64,000 nucleotides of DNA, taken from contig UBQX01000021.1 of assembly GCA_900467685.1 (NCBI GenBank), forward strand, positions 1 to 64,000, written 5' to 3'. Each line of letters begins with the position of its first letter. The stretch's first letter is position 1. The stretch is from Hyphomicrobiales bacterium (GTDB lineage Bacteria > Pseudomonadota > Alphaproteobacteria > Rhizobiales > Rhizobiaceae). Of the stretch, positions 54,880 to 64,000 are shown one piece after another. A program made the position numbers and the translations under genes. The notes beneath the pieces were generated by a model. The model did no database searches. It was not told the origin of the DNA and saw only the letters and a list, made by a program, of their open reading frames with translations.

Positions 54880-55911
54880 TCACAACACGATCTGCAGCTT
54901 CACATCCGTCGGCCGGGCTTCCACCGCGCGATCAAACGCGGCAACCGAATCCCGGAACGCGAAAGTCTCCGTGATCAGCGGCTTGAGGTCGATCTTGCCC
55001 GACGCGATGAGCGCAATGGCCCGGTCATAGACATTGGCATAGCGGAAGATCGTCTTCAGCGTCGCTTCCTTGGCCTGCAGACCGACAATGTCGACCGGGA
55101 CGGGATCGACCGGCATGCCGACCATGACGCAGGTGCCGCCGGGGGCGACGACATTGGCGACGTCGAGCACGGCAGGTGCTGCGCCCGAGGCTTCGAAGAC
55201 GATGTCCGCGCCCCAGCCTTCGGTCGTCGCTCGGACGTAGTCGATGAGTTTCGTGTTGCGGACATTCACCGTTTCCACGCCCGGATATTGGCCGATGATG
55301 TCGAGCTTCGGCTGGGCGACATCCGAGACGATGACCCGCGAGCATCCACCGGCCAGAGCGGAAAGCGCCGTGATCATGCCAATCGGGCCTGCGCCCATGA
55401 CGACGGCGGTGTCGCCCGGCTTGATACCGGCTTTCAGCGCCGCCTGAATCCCGACGGCCAGAGGCTCGACCATCGCGCCTTCGGCGAAGCTGACATTGTC
55501 CGGCAGCTTGAAGGTGAAGGCGGCGGGGTGGACGACTTCCGGCGTCAGGCAGCCATGCACCGGCGGGGTTGCCCAGAAGCGGACGGCGGGATCGACATTG
55601 TACATGCCGAGCCGCACGGCCTTGGAATTGAGGTCGGGTATGCCCGGCTCCATGCAAACCCGGTCGCCGACCTTCAGGTTCGTGACCTCGGTGCCTATCG
55701 CCGTGATCGTACCTGCCGCCTCGTGGCCGAGGATCATCGGCTCCTTCACCACGAAGGGGCCGATCTTGCCGTGGGTGTAGTAGTGCACGTCCGAGCCGCA
55801 GATGCCGACCGTGTGGATCGCGATCCGGACGTCATGCGGGCCGAGATCGAGGCTCAGGGGGTAATCCCTGAGGCTCAACCGGCCCTTTTCTTCCAGTACC
55901 AGTGCCTGCAC
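54880..55911 (-). CDS. zinc-dependent xylitol/polyol dehydrogenase
   Basis: 343-aa medium-chain dehydrogenase. Catalytic zinc ligands lie in [10 protein letters not shown] and GHEAAG, and the NAD fold has [30 protein letters not shown] matches bacterial xylitol (D-xylulose reductase) dehydrogenases; the structural-zinc Cys cluster is absent, as in this subfamily. The GTG start at 55911 directly follows the stop of the acyl-CoA dehydrogenase gene (TAAGTG), so it seems translationally coupled to the beta-oxidation operon, an odd partnership for a polyol enzyme. Confidence 0.87.
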   Translation of the reverse strand: MQALVLEEKGRLSLRDYPLSLDLGPHDVRIAIHTVGICGSDVHYYTHGKIGPFVVKEPMILGHEAAGTITAIGTEVTNLKVGDRVCMEPGIPDLNSKAVRLGMYNVDPAVRFWATPPVHGCLTPEVVHPAAFTFKLPDNVSFAEGAMVEPLAVGIQAALKAGIKPGDTAVVMGAGPIGMITALSALAGGCSRVIVSDVAQPKLDIIGQYPGVETVNVRNTKLIDYVRATTEGWGADIVFEASGAAPAVLDVANVVAPGGTCVMVGMPVDPVPVDIVGLQAKEATLKTIFRYANVYDRAIALIASGKIDLKPLITETFAFRDSVAAFDRAVEARPTDVKLQIVL

Positions 55912-57051
55912 TTAAGCCGCTTCCTTCGACAGAGCCACATAGCGCGCGACATGATAATCCACGTCGCCGAACATGTGGTCGATCATCACGAGCCGCTTGG
56001 CAAAATGGCCGACGGCGTATTCCCAGGTCATGGCGATGCCGCCATGCATCTGGATCGCTTCTTCGGCAACCAGCCGGCCGATCTTGCCGGCGAGCGTCTT
56101 GGCGGCGGAGACGGCCATTTCGCGTTCGACACGGGAACCATCGAAGCGTCCGGCAGCATTGATCACCGAGGAGCGGGCCTGCTCGATTTCGAGCAACACG
56201 GTCGCCATGCGGTGTTGCAGCGCCTGGAACTTGCCGATGACGACGCCGAACTGCTTGCGGGTCTTGAGATATTCGATCGTCATGTCACGGGCGACTTCCA
56301 TCGCGCCGATGGCTTCCGACGCGAGCGCCAGATTGGCCCGCGCAATGACCTTTTCGATCGCCGGCCATGCCTTGCCCTCGTTGCCTAGTAGAGCATCCGC
56401 GCCCACCGTCACATTGTCGAGACGCACTTCGGCGGCGTGGAGGCCGTCGATGGAGGGGTAGGAATGGCGCGTGACGCCGGCCGCATCGGCGGGTACGAGG
56501 AAAAGCGAGAGGCCGTCTTCGTCCCAGGCTGCACCCGAGGAGCGGGCGGAGACGACGAGCAGATCTGCCGCGCCTCCATTCAGCACCACGGCTTTTGCGC
56601 CGTTTAGCACATAGCCATCGCCGGACTTCTTGGCGGTGGTCTCGACATGGCTGGCATCGTAGCGGCTCTTCGGTTCGCCGTGGGCGAAGGCGAGCTGTTT
56701 CGTGCCGGCGATGATCTCCTCGATGATGGCCTTCTGGTCGGCATTGCCGAGTTCGGCGATCAGGCCGCCGCCGAGTATGGCGGTGGCGAGGAAGGGTTCG
56801 TTGACGAGGCCGCGGCCGAGTTCCTCGAAGAGAACCGTGACGTCAAACGGCGCGCCGCCGAAGCCGCCGTCGTCTTCCGAAAACAGTGCGCCGATGGCAC
56901 CGAGTTCGGCGAATTGCGCCCATTTATCCGTGCTGAAGCCGAGTTCGGTTTCGGCTGCCTTGTTGCGGGCGTCCAGCGTGTAGGTGTCGGCGATGAGGCG
57001 CGCGACGCTATCCTTGAAGAGCTGGCGTTCTTCCGTGTGGGTGAAGTTCAT
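55912..57051 (-). CDS. acyl-CoA dehydrogenase, small-subunit type (PimD-like)
   Basis: 379-aa FAD enzyme. Landmarks are DGGFGGAPFDVTVLFEELGRGLV, the FAD-binding region, RKQFGVVIGKFQALQHRMATVLLEIEQARS, and HGGIAMTWEYAVGHFAKRL. The layout suits the small subunit of pimeloyl-CoA-type dehydrogenases, which pair with a large subunit. The partner is encoded upstream. GAGGAG precedes the ATG at 57051. It oxidises an acyl-CoA (perhaps a dicarboxylyl-CoA) to the enoyl-CoA. Confidence 0.87.
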   Translation of the reverse strand: MNFTHTEERQLFKDSVARLIADTYTLDARNKAAETELGFSTDKWAQFAELGAIGALFSEDDGGFGGAPFDVTVLFEELGRGLVNEPFLATAILGGGLIAELGNADQKAIIEEIIAGTKQLAFAHGEPKSRYDASHVETTAKKSGDGYVLNGAKAVVLNGGAADLLVVSARSSGAAWDEDGLSLFLVPADAAGVTRHSYPSIDGLHAAEVRLDNVTVGADALLGNEGKAWPAIEKVIARANLALASEAIGAMEVARDMTIEYLKTRKQFGVVIGKFQALQHRMATVLLEIEQARSSVINAAGRFDGSRVEREMAVSAAKTLAGKIGRLVAEEAIQMHGGIAMTWEYAVGHFAKRLVMIDHMFGDVDYHVARYVALSKEAA

Positions 57052-57072
57052 TGTTTGCTCCTCAGAATTTTC

Positions 57073-58269
57073 TCACAGGCCCATGACCATTTTCGAGATG
57101 ATGCCGCGCTGGATTTCGTTCGAACCTCCGAAGATCGTGATCTTGCGGTTGTTGAAGTAATCCGGCGCGACGCCGAGGGAATATTCGGGGCCAACGGGCT
57201 CGCCGTTATAACCTTCCTCCAGCGCTTCGGAGACGAAGGGCATGGCATAAGGTCCGATCGCGCGGCGGGCGAGGTCGTTGATCGACTGGCGGATTTCCGT
57301 GCCCTTGATCTTCAGCATGGAGGAGATCGAGCCGGCAGAGGCGGCCGCATCCGGCGAGGAGAGCACGCGCAGGTTCGTGGTCGAGAGCGCGTCGAGTTCC
57401 ATTTCCACCTGCGCCACGCGGGCGGCGAAATAGGGGTCGTCGGCGAGGGGCACGCCACGCACCGTCTCGGCCTTGGCGATGCGCTTCACTTCGGCCAGAG
57501 CGGCCTTCGAGGCGCCGACGCCGGCGATGTTGGTGCGCTCGTGGGTGAGGAGATATTTGGCATAGGTCCAGCCCTTGTTCTCCTCGCCGATCAGGTTTTC
57601 GGCCGGCACGCGGACATTGTCGAAGAAGACTTCGTTGACCTCATGCGTGCCTTCCAGAAGGATGATCGGGCGCACGGTGATGCCGGGGGACTTCATGTCG
57701 ACCAGAATGAAGGAAATGCCTTCCTGCGGTTTGCCTTCAGTGCCGGTGCGGACGAGGCAGAAGATCATGTCGGCATATTGCGCGAGCGTCGTCCAGGTCT
57801 TCTGGCCGTTGAGGACATAATGATCGCCATCGCGCACCGCGCGGGTCTTGAGCGAGGCGAGGTCGGAGCCGGCGCCCGGTTCCGAGTAGCCCTGGCACCA
57901 CCAGTCGGTGCCGTCGAGAATGCGCGGCAAGTAATGCGCCTTCTGCTCCTCGGTGCCGAACTTCATCAGCACGGGGGCAAGCATCTTCAGCCCGAAGGGG
58001 ATGATGCGCGGCGCGTTCGCCATGGATGCTTCGTCATCGAAGATCTGCTGCTGGACCGGCGTCCAGTCGGCCCCGCCATATTGCTTGGGCCAATCCTGCG
58101 CCAGCCAGCCGCGCTTGTTGAGCGTGGCGTGCCAGCCGACCATGTCTTCCTTGGTCAGCGTCTTGTTGTGGCGCACCTTGTCAGCCAGAGCCGGCGACAG
58201 CTCGGCCTTGAGGAAGGCGCGGACCTCTGCCTGAAAGGCGAGGTCTTCGGGGGAGAAGTTGAGATCCAT
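57073..58269 (-). CDS. acyl-CoA dehydrogenase, large-subunit type (PimC-like)
   Basis: 398-aa FAD enzyme. WWCQGYSEPGAGSDLASLKTRAVRDGDHYVLNGQKTWTT and GGSNEIQRGIISKMVMGL are the classic acyl-CoA dehydrogenase signatures; HERTNIAGVGASKAALAEVKRIA resembles the pimeloyl-CoA large subunit. The start at 58269 lies 11 nt from the thiolase stop. It probably forms a heteromer with the next gene product. Confidence 0.9.
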   Translation of the reverse strand: MDLNFSPEDLAFQAEVRAFLKAELSPALADKVRHNKTLTKEDMVGWHATLNKRGWLAQDWPKQYGGADWTPVQQQIFDDEASMANAPRIIPFGLKMLAPVLMKFGTEEQKAHYLPRILDGTDWWCQGYSEPGAGSDLASLKTRAVRDGDHYVLNGQKTWTTLAQYADMIFCLVRTGTEGKPQEGISFILVDMKSPGITVRPIILLEGTHEVNEVFFDNVRVPAENLIGEENKGWTYAKYLLTHERTNIAGVGASKAALAEVKRIAKAETVRGVPLADDPYFAARVAQVEMELDALSTTNLRVLSSPDAAASAGSISSMLKIKGTEIRQSINDLARRAIGPYAMPFVSEALEEGYNGEPVGPEYSLGVAPDYFNNRKITIFGGSNEIQRGIISKMVMGL

Positions 58270-58280
58270 GATCTGTTTCC

Positions 58281-59462
58281 TCAGAAGATTTCGATAAGCC
58301 CGGCAGCACCCTGGCCGCCCGCGATGCACATGGTGACGACGGCGTATTTCACGCCACGGCGCTTGCCTTCGTAAAGCACATGGCCGACCTGGCGCGCACC
58401 CGTCATGCCATACGGATGGCCGATGGAGATGGATCCGCCGTTGACGTTGTAGATGGCCGGGTCGATGCCGAGGCGGTCGCGGCAATAAAGCGCCTGGGAC
58501 GCGAAGGCTTCGTTGAGTTCCCAGAGGCCGATATCGGAGACCTTGAGGCCGGCGCGCTCCAGAAGCTTCGGCACCGCGAAGACGGGGCCGATGCCCATTT
58601 CGTCGGGCTCGCAGCCGGCGGTGACGAAACCGCGGAAGGCGCCCATCGGTTCCAGTCCGCGCTTCTCGGCCTCCTTGGCTTCCATCAGCACAGATGCCGA
58701 TGCACCGTCGGAGAGCTGCGAGGCATTGCCGGCGGTGACGAACTGGCCGGGGCCGCGCACGGGTTCGAGCGAGCGCAGGCCTTCGAGCGTCGTCGAGGGG
58801 CGGTTGCAGCCATCCTTGTCGAAGGTCACTTCGTGGTAGCTGATCGCCTTGGTTTCCTTGTCCTGCACGGCCATCTTGGTGGTCATGGCAATGATTTCAT
58901 CCGCATAGCGGCCGGCCTTCTGGGCGTCTGCCGTGCGCATCTGGCTCTGATAGGAATATTCGTCCTGTGCCTCGCGCGAGACATTGTAGCGGGCGGCAAC
59001 GATATCGGCGGTCTCGATCATCGGCATGTACATGGCCGGCTTGTGTTCGAGCATCCAGTCGTTCTGGTACATGAACATGTTCAGGTGGCTCTGGACGATG
59101 GAGATCGATTCCAGCCCGCCCGCCAGCATGGCCGGTGCGCCATATTGGGTGATCTGCCCGGCGGCCTGGGCAATCGCGAAGAGGCCGGAGCCGCAATGGC
59201 GCGACACCGTGCCGCCGGTCATGGAGAGCGGCAGGCCGGCGCGGACACCGATATGGCGGGCAATGTTGCCGCCGGTGGCACTCTCCGGCATGCCGCAGCC
59301 GAAGATCGCGTCTTCGAGCAGGTTCGGATCGATGCCCGAGCGTTCGACGGCAGCCTTGGCGGCAGCGGCACCGAAGTCGGCGCCATGGGTGGCATTGAGT
59401 TCGCCCCGGAAGGCCTTGGTGATGCCCGTGCGGGCGGTGGAGAGAATGACGGCTTCGCGCAT
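58281..59462 (-). CDS. acyl-CoA thiolase (acetyl-CoA C-acyltransferase)
   Basis: 393 aa; cleaves 3-oxoacyl-CoA with CoA in the last beta-oxidation step. The nucleophile Cys is in GTVSRHCGSGLFAIAQA (usual form NRQCSSGL), the second His in ISIGHPYGMTGARQVGHVL, and the acid/base Cys in CIAGGQGAAGL. The slight changes (HCGSG, GHPYG) suggest a specific substrate class, as in PimB. It starts the three-gene stretch with the dehydrogenases. Confidence 0.9.
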   Translation of the reverse strand: MREAVILSTARTGITKAFRGELNATHGADFGAAAAKAAVERSGIDPNLLEDAIFGCGMPESATGGNIARHIGVRAGLPLSMTGGTVSRHCGSGLFAIAQAAGQITQYGAPAMLAGGLESISIVQSHLNMFMYQNDWMLEHKPAMYMPMIETADIVAARYNVSREAQDEYSYQSQMRTADAQKAGRYADEIIAMTTKMAVQDKETKAISYHEVTFDKDGCNRPSTTLEGLRSLEPVRGPGQFVTAGNASQLSDGASASVLMEAKEAEKRGLEPMGAFRGFVTAGCEPDEMGIGPVFAVPKLLERAGLKVSDIGLWELNEAFASQALYCRDRLGIDPAIYNVNGGSISIGHPYGMTGARQVGHVLYEGKRRGVKYAVVTMCIAGGQGAAGLIEIF

Positions 59463-59499
59463 GGTTGGTTCCTTTGAAATTCAGGTGGTTCCAGATGTC

Positions 59500-59675
59500 G
59501 ACCCCCTCACCAAGTCTGCCTAGCCAATCGCCTACGGCTCTTGGGGCAGACTATCCTCTCCCACAAGGGGAGAGGAGGGACGGAGGTCGCCTCTCCCCTT
59601 GTGGGAGAGGAAGCGATTTCAACATCTTAGCTTCAGCTAAGTGTTAGAAATCGCAGGTGAGGGGGTTGAACCCCC
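59500..59675. repeat. GC-rich palindromes and long hairpin
   Basis: 221-bp thiolase-fadB gap. CCTCTCCC/GGGAGAGG (59555-59562 with 59568-59575) and CTCTCCC/GGGAGAG (59591-59597 with 59603-59609) are two inverted copies of one palindrome. A third structure pairs GCGATTTC (59613-59620) with GAAATCGC (59647-59654) around an inner stem. Typical rhizobial mosaic; it may terminate or process the fadB transcript. Confidence 0.8.
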
Positions 59676-59683
59676 GCGTCTTC

Positions 59684-61798
59684 TTACTCAGCCCCGTTGA
59701 GGCTGGCGAAATTCTGGCCCTTCGCCACAAGATCCTCGATCAGCTTGGCCGGTGCCCAGAAATCCGGGTCCTCCTTGCCAAACTCGCGGATATCGGCCAG
59801 CACCTTGTCCAGTCCGCGCATGTCGGCGTACTTCATCGGGCCGCCGCGATAGCGCGGCGACCCATAGCCGGCGAGCATGACGACATCGACGTCGAGCGGA
59901 CGAAGCGCAATGCCTTCCTCGACCACCTTGGCACCCTCGTTGATCATGGCCGCCATGTAGCGGCGCATGATCTCGTCGGCAGAGAGTTCCGGCTTCTGGG
60001 GAATGCCCTTCTTTTTCCGGATGTCGTTGATGGCCGCCAGGAATTCGGGGTCCTCGATGCCCTTGCGCGCGCCGGCGGGGTAGATGTAGCAGCCGCGACC
60101 GGTCTTCTGGCCGAAGCGGCCCTGTTCGGCGAGCCAATCCAGATATTCAAAGGCATAGCGGCCCTTGTAGCCTTCGGCGATGCGGCGCTTGCGGGCCATG
60201 AAGCCGATGTCGAGCCCGGCGAGGTCGCCCATCTGGTGCGGACCCATGGGGTAGCCGAAATCGACCACGGCGCGGTCTATGGCATAGGGGCTCGTGCCTT
60301 CCTCGACCATGTGGGCGGCGATGCGCAGATAGCGCTCCAGAATGCGGTTGCCGATGAAGCCGTCGCAGACGCCGGCGCGCACGCCGGTCTTGCCGAGCTT
60401 CTTGGCAAGCGCAAAGCCTGTGGCGAGAGCCTCGGGGGACGTCTTGTCGGCGACGACGATTTCCAGCAGCTTCATGATGTGGGCGGGTGAGAAGAAGTGC
60501 AGGCCGAGCACGCTTTCCGGCCGGCTGGTCATCGCGGCGATCTGGTTGATGTCGAGATAGGACGTGTTGGAGGCGAGGATCGCACCCGGCTTGGCTACCT
60601 TGTCGAGCGTCGTGAAGACGCCCTTCTTGACCTCCATGTCTTCAAACGCGGCCTCGATGATCAGGTCGCAATCAGCCAGCGCGTTGAAGTCGGTCGTCAC
60701 CGAATAGAGTTCATTGGCGAGGCGGTCGCGATAGGCCTGGTCATACTTGCCACGGGCGACGCCGTCGTTCAGCACCTTCTCGACATTGGCGCGGCCGCGC
60801 GCGGCCTGTTCCTCGTCGCGCTCGACCATGGTCACCGGCAGGCCGGCGAAGAGCATGGAGAGCGTGATGCCCGAACCCATTGTGCCGCCGCCGATAACGC
60901 CAGCCTTTTTGATCTCCTTCGCCTGGCCCGCTTCGAGGCCCGGAACCTTGGAAACGGCGCGTTCGGCGAAGAAGGCGTGGACAAGGGCTTCGCGCTGCGG
61001 ATCGGCGAGAAGCTTCATGAAGATGGCGCGCTCGCCCTTCATGCCTTCGGCAAAGGGAACGTTGGCGGCAAGCTCCAGCGCGTCGATGCAGGCGACGGGC
61101 GAGATCTGGCCGCGCGCCTTGCCGGCAACGGCAGCCCGCATGCCGTCGAAGAAGGCCTTGTCGCCCTTGCGGGTTGCGACCTTCTCGTCATTCTGGCTGA
61201 TGCGGCGAGGCTGCATGCCCTCGTCGATCATTTTCCGGGCGAAGGCGAGGCCGGCGGCCTTCGGGTCGGCGCCTTCGTCCAGAAGGTCGAAAATGCCGAG
61301 CTTCAGCGCTTCGCCGGCGGAAACCTGACGGCCCGAGGTGGCGATATCGGCGGCGGCTTCGAAGCCGATCAGGCGGGGCAGGCGCTGCGTGCCGCCGGCG
61401 CCGGGGATGAGGCCGATATGGACTTCCGGCAGGCCGATCTTCGCGCCCTTCATGCCGACGCGGTAATGGCTGCCGAGTGCGAGTTCCAGGCCGCCGCCAA
61501 GCGCCGTGCCATGGACCACGGCGACGACGGGCTTCGTGGCGTCTTCCACCTTCTGGATCACGTCCGGCAGGAAGGGCTCGAGAGCGGCCTTGCCGAATTC
61601 CTTGATATCGGCGCCGGCAACGAATGTGCGTCCGGCGCAATAAAGCACGGCGGCTTTCGCGTTTGTCTCGGCCTCGAAGGCTGCGATTGCATCGACCACG
61701 CCGGTGCGCACCGCCACCGAGGCGGCGTTGACCGGGGGATTGTCGATTTCAATCAGGAAAATATCGCCTTCAAGGCTCGTTTTGACCGCTTGGCTCAT
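59684..61798 (-). CDS. enoyl-CoA hydratase/3-hydroxyacyl-CoA dehydrogenase fusion
   Basis: 704-aa bifunctional enzyme (FadB/PimF type). The crotonase domain (about 1-190) has [20 protein letters not shown] and [17 protein letters not shown], supplying oxyanion and catalytic Glu positions. The 3-hydroxyacyl-CoA dehydrogenase domain (about 295-480) has [22 protein letters not shown] and [18 protein letters not shown], followed by two C-terminal dehydrogenase modules. It hydrates enoyl-CoA and oxidises the product with NAD. The start at 61798 has AAGGAG upstream. Part of the beta-oxidation cluster. Confidence 0.93.
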   Translation of the reverse strand: MSQAVKTSLEGDIFLIEIDNPPVNAASVAVRTGVVDAIAAFEAETNAKAAVLYCAGRTFVAGADIKEFGKAALEPFLPDVIQKVEDATKPVVAVVHGTALGGGLELALGSHYRVGMKGAKIGLPEVHIGLIPGAGGTQRLPRLIGFEAAADIATSGRQVSAGEALKLGIFDLLDEGADPKAAGLAFARKMIDEGMQPRRISQNDEKVATRKGDKAFFDGMRAAVAGKARGQISPVACIDALELAANVPFAEGMKGERAIFMKLLADPQREALVHAFFAERAVSKVPGLEAGQAKEIKKAGVIGGGTMGSGITLSMLFAGLPVTMVERDEEQAARGRANVEKVLNDGVARGKYDQAYRDRLANELYSVTTDFNALADCDLIIEAAFEDMEVKKGVFTTLDKVAKPGAILASNTSYLDINQIAAMTSRPESVLGLHFFSPAHIMKLLEIVVADKTSPEALATGFALAKKLGKTGVRAGVCDGFIGNRILERYLRIAAHMVEEGTSPYAIDRAVVDFGYPMGPHQMGDLAGLDIGFMARKRRIAEGYKGRYAFEYLDWLAEQGRFGQKTGRGCYIYPAGARKGIEDPEFLAAINDIRKKKGIPQKPELSADEIMRRYMAAMINEGAKVVEEGIALRPLDVDVVMLAGYGSPRYRGGPMKYADMRGLDKVLADIREFGKEDPDFWAPAKLIEDLVAKGQNFASLNGAE

Positions 61799-61815
61799 GC
61801 CGTACTCCTTCTTCA

Positions 61816-61860
61816 AGCAAAATGAGGCCCGGCGAAGGCTTGTTTACACTTCGCCGGGCC
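61816..61860 (-). terminator. terminator after Liv-type binding protein
   Basis: Perfect 12-bp stem (61826-61837 with 61849-61860, 11-nt loop); minus-strand transcript continues TCATTTTGC. It lies 8 nt past the binding-protein stop, within 30 bp of the fadB start, so it can reduce read-through into fadB. Confidence 0.85.
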
Positions 61861-61868
61861 GGGGTTCA

Positions 61869-63038
61869 TCACGGATTGACGCGGGCAAGCTCCTTCCACT
61901 CGCCTTTTTCAATCTTCGAAATCACGATGGGGTCGCCACCGATATGGTCGTTCGGGCCGAACTTGATGTGCACGCCTGCAATCTTGTCTTCGTAGTCGAG
62001 GCTTTCCATGCCCTTCTGGAAGCTTTCCGGCGTCAGGTCCTTGCCGGCGGCTTCAAGGCCGCGCACCAGCGATTCAGCCGCCGAACGGCCGAGAAGCGCG
62101 CCGGTGGATGGGAATTCGCCGGCAGCCTTCTGGTAGCTGTCGACCCATGCCTTCACTTCCGGAACGTTCATGCGGGCGACGATGTCGGGCCAGCCGGCAC
62201 CGGCATAGAAGCCGTCCGTCACGCCGCCCGGAACCTTGGCGATGGCGGTGTGGAACGAGGCGGAAGCGCCGATGAACTTGACGTCGTTCCAGCCCATCTT
62301 CTTGGCGGTGGCGACCGCGGTGATGACCTGACGCACGCCGAGCGCAATCGCGATCGTGTCGCAGCCGGCGCCCTTGAGCTTGGTCAGCGAACCGGCAAAG
62401 TCCTGCTCATCCGGCTTGTGCGTGGTCTCGGCCACGAAGGTCAGGCCGAATTCCTTCACCGCCGCATCCGTGCCGTCCTTCAGCTCCTGGCCGAAGTCGG
62501 AGGGGATGTACATGGCGCAGATCTTCTTGGCACCTTCCTTCTCGGCCAGATATTTCAGGCCCAGACGCGTCTGGTCGAAATAGGACGAGAAGCCCGCATA
62601 TTTGTAAGGTGAGGGCGGCTCGACCATCTGGCGTGCCGAAGTGAGCGGCGCGATATTGGCGACCTTGTTCTTCTCCAGAAGCGGGAAGGACGCGATGTTG
62701 ATCGGCGTGCCGAGCTGCAGCAGCATGGCGAAGATCTTGTCGGAATTGACCAGCTTGTTCAGGTTCTGCGTGGCCTTGGGCACCTGATAGCCGTGGTCCT
62801 CCACCACGAACTTGATCTTGCGACCGTTGACGCCGCCCTTGGCGTTGATTTCGTCGAAATAGAGCCCGGCGGCCTTGACGGCGGGCGCGCCGAAGGCGGC
62901 GAAGATGCCCGACATGTCCTGGTTCGAGCCGATCACGACTTCCGTGTCGGTCACCCCTTGCGCGCCGGCAGCACCGGCGGCGAGCAGGCTTGCACCGGCC
63001 AGAAGACCGGTAATGGCTGCTTTCATCTGCTTTTTCAT
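61869..63038 (-). CDS. Liv-type ABC substrate-binding protein
   Basis: 389-aa exported binding protein (leucine-type, Peripla_BP_6). Signal peptide MKKQMKAAITGLLAGASLLAAGAAGA; then VTDTEVVIGSNQDMSGIFAAFGAPAVKAAGLYFDEINAKGGVNGRKIKFVVEDHGYQVPKATQNLNKLV, which is the usual start. In a beta-oxidation cluster, such proteins often bind aromatic or dicarboxylic acids rather than amino acids. Permease and ATPase genes may lie beyond the right edge. GGAGGAGG precedes the ATG. Confidence 0.88.
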   Translation of the reverse strand: MKKQMKAAITGLLAGASLLAAGAAGAQGVTDTEVVIGSNQDMSGIFAAFGAPAVKAAGLYFDEINAKGGVNGRKIKFVVEDHGYQVPKATQNLNKLVNSDKIFAMLLQLGTPINIASFPLLEKNKVANIAPLTSARQMVEPPSPYKYAGFSSYFDQTRLGLKYLAEKEGAKKICAMYIPSDFGQELKDGTDAAVKEFGLTFVAETTHKPDEQDFAGSLTKLKGAGCDTIAIALGVRQVITAVATAKKMGWNDVKFIGASASFHTAIAKVPGGVTDGFYAGAGWPDIVARMNVPEVKAWVDSYQKAAGEFPSTGALLGRSAAESLVRGLEAAGKDLTPESFQKGMESLDYEDKIAGVHIKFGPNDHIGGDPIVISKIEKGEWKELARVNP

Positions 63039-63058
63039 GTTCTTCCTCCTCCAAAAGT

Positions 63059-64000
63059 TCATGCTGCCTTCTCCTCGGCATACATGTCGTCGATCAGCGC
63101 CTTATGTTTCTTCTCCACGAAGCTGCGCTTGAGCTTCATGGTCGGGGTCAGCTCATCGTCCTCCGCGGTGAGCAGTATGTCGATCAATCGGAACTTCTTG
63201 ACCTGCTCGACGCGGGCGAAGTCCTTGTTGACCCTTTCGATGATCTCGCCGATCAGTGCCTGGACCTCCGGCCGGGCGCAGAGCGAAGCGAAATCCGAAA
63301 ACGGTATGCGGTGGTCCTGCGCGTATTTCTGCACATTCTCCTGGTCGATCATGACGAGGCAGGTGAGATATTTGCGCCGGTCGCCGATGATCACCGCATC
63401 CGAGATATAAGCTGAGAATTTCAGCCGGTTCTCGAATTCGGCGGGCGTAATGTTCTTGCCGCCGGCGGTGATGATGATGTCCTTGATGCGGCCGGAAATG
63501 CGAAGGTAGCCGGCCTCGTCGAGCTGGCCGGTGTCGCCGGTGCGCAGCCACCCATCCTCCGTCATGGTCTCGGCGGTTTTTTCCGGGTTCTTCCAGTAGC
63601 CACGGAAGACATTGCCGGCGCGGTACTGGATTTCGCCATCGGGTGCGATGCGGATTTGCGATCCCGGGATGGCCGGACCGACGGTGCCGAAGCGGTTGGA
63701 CTCCATCGCGTTGACCGACATCAGTCCGGCGCTTTCCGACATGCCGTAGCCTTCGAGAACGTAGACGCCGATCGCCTTGAACCACTTGAGGATTTCGGGC
63801 GAGATGGGAGCCGCACCTGTCGTCCCGCGCCGCAGCTTGTCGAGGCCGAGCATGCGACGGAGGTTCTTCAGGAGGACGAAATCCCAGAAGGCATAGGCGA
63901 GGCGGGTGGTGGCGGGAACGGGCTTTCCAGCCATCTCGCACTCGACCTTTCTCATGCCTGTGGCGACCGCCCGGTTGAATGCCCAGCGGCCGAGCGGGGT
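63059..64000 (-). CDS. AMP-forming acyl-CoA synthetase, C-terminal part
   Basis: Partial: the reading frame stays open to the window edge, so the N-terminal half lies outside. About 313 residues remain. AMP-binding marks are GTTGAAPISPEILKWF, VLEGYGMSESAG, GWLRTGDTGQLDEAGYLRISGRIKDIIITAGGKNITPAEFE and the catalytic Lys near the C terminus (TPTMKLKRSFVEKKH). Similar to long-chain FACS-like enzymes. It would activate the substrate of the neighbouring beta-oxidation genes. It starts before the edge and ends 20 bp before the binding-protein gene. Confidence 0.9.
   Translation of the reverse strand, partial: TPLGRWAFNRAVATGMRKVECEMAGKPVPATTRLAYAFWDFVLLKNLRRMLGLDKLRRGTTGAAPISPEILKWFKAIGVYVLEGYGMSESAGLMSVNAMESNRFGTVGPAIPGSQIRIAPDGEIQYRAGNVFRGYWKNPEKTAETMTEDGWLRTGDTGQLDEAGYLRISGRIKDIIITAGGKNITPAEFENRLKFSAYISDAVIIGDRRKYLTCLVMIDQENVQKYAQDHRIPFSDFASLCARPEVQALIGEIIERVNKDFARVEQVKKFRLIDILLTAEDDELTPTMKLKRSFVEKKHKALIDDMYAEEKAA

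Noticed and set aside
56647-58374. 575-codon plus-strand frame opposite the acyl-CoA dehydrogenases
   Set aside because: Crosses two conserved genes and their gap on the other strand; composition typical of antisense GC-rich DNA.
1-64000. CRISPR arrays, tRNA or rRNA genes, insertion sequences
   Set aside because: No regularly spaced repeats, no clover-leaf with a GTTCNANNC-type T arm that I could support, and no transposase frames were seen on either strand.

Overview
The window looks like chromosome of a GC-rich alphaproteobacterium of the Rhizobiaceae type (Rhizobium/Agrobacterium/Sinorhizobium relatives). The evidence is a fused trpE(G) gene behind a Trp-codon leader peptide, a choXWV choline importer, a NolR-like ArsR regulator, a cyo oxidase operon with SURF1, a ThuA-type gene, a biuret-type operon, and GC-rich intergenic palindromes of the kind scattered through rhizobial genomes. 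I see no rRNA or tRNA gene, CRISPR array, insertion sequence or prophage block. It reads as ordinary chromosome carrying several catabolic cassettes.

Layout, left to right. 0-7.8 kb: class III aminotransferase, NolR-like regulator, HugZ-like protein, the choline importer choX-choW-choV (minus strand, with a strong hairpin between choX and choW), thymidine kinase and a periplasmic cytochrome c. 8-14.1 kb: two small sensor-like proteins (the second a PAS protein), DUF2333, a soluble PAS chemoreceptor, a methyltransferase, and an extensin-like gene broken by one in-frame stop. 14.2-16.6 kb: trpL leader, attenuator and trpE(G). 16.7-24 kb: DUF2798 with a divergent LysR, a structured leader ending in a terminator, a two-gene ABC system (fused permease plus ATPase with an extra C-terminal domain), a holin-like/DUF883-like membrane pair, a CDF transporter and queF. 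24-32 kb: DUF2076, a small secreted protein, a ClpP-like protease, an RsuA-type pseudouridine synthase, prmB, benE, a leucine leader peptide with attenuator, and leuA. 32-35.6 kb: DUF2256, a GGDEF-EAL protein and a methyltransferase.

35.7-45.3 kb is the most coherent cassette: one tightly coupled minus-strand operon with a divergent LysR regulator. It holds a Tat-exported BMP-type binding protein, two permeases, a double ABC ATPase, two different isochorismatase-fold cysteine hydrolases (one very like biuret hydrolase), a cupin and allophanate hydrolase. I infer import of biuret or a larger urea oligomer and its hydrolysis through allophanate to ammonia and CO2.

45.3-52 kb: an MFS/MHS transporter and cyoABCD-surf1. 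52.6-54.7 kb: thuA plus a Gfo/Idh/MocA dehydrogenase behind a perfect LacI-type palindrome. 54.9-64 kb: a minus-strand beta-oxidation cluster resembling the pimeloyl/dicarboxylate (pim) operon (acyl-CoA ligase, Liv-type binding protein, FadB-type fusion, thiolase, two acyl-CoA dehydrogenases), with a xylitol/polyol dehydrogenase starting right after the last acyl-CoA dehydrogenase stop.

The best non-coding findings are the paired trpL and leuL attenuators, which share a near-identical promoter spacing that would make both leaders leaderless, the uncharacterised leader at 18.06-18.31 kb, and the operator upstream of thuA.
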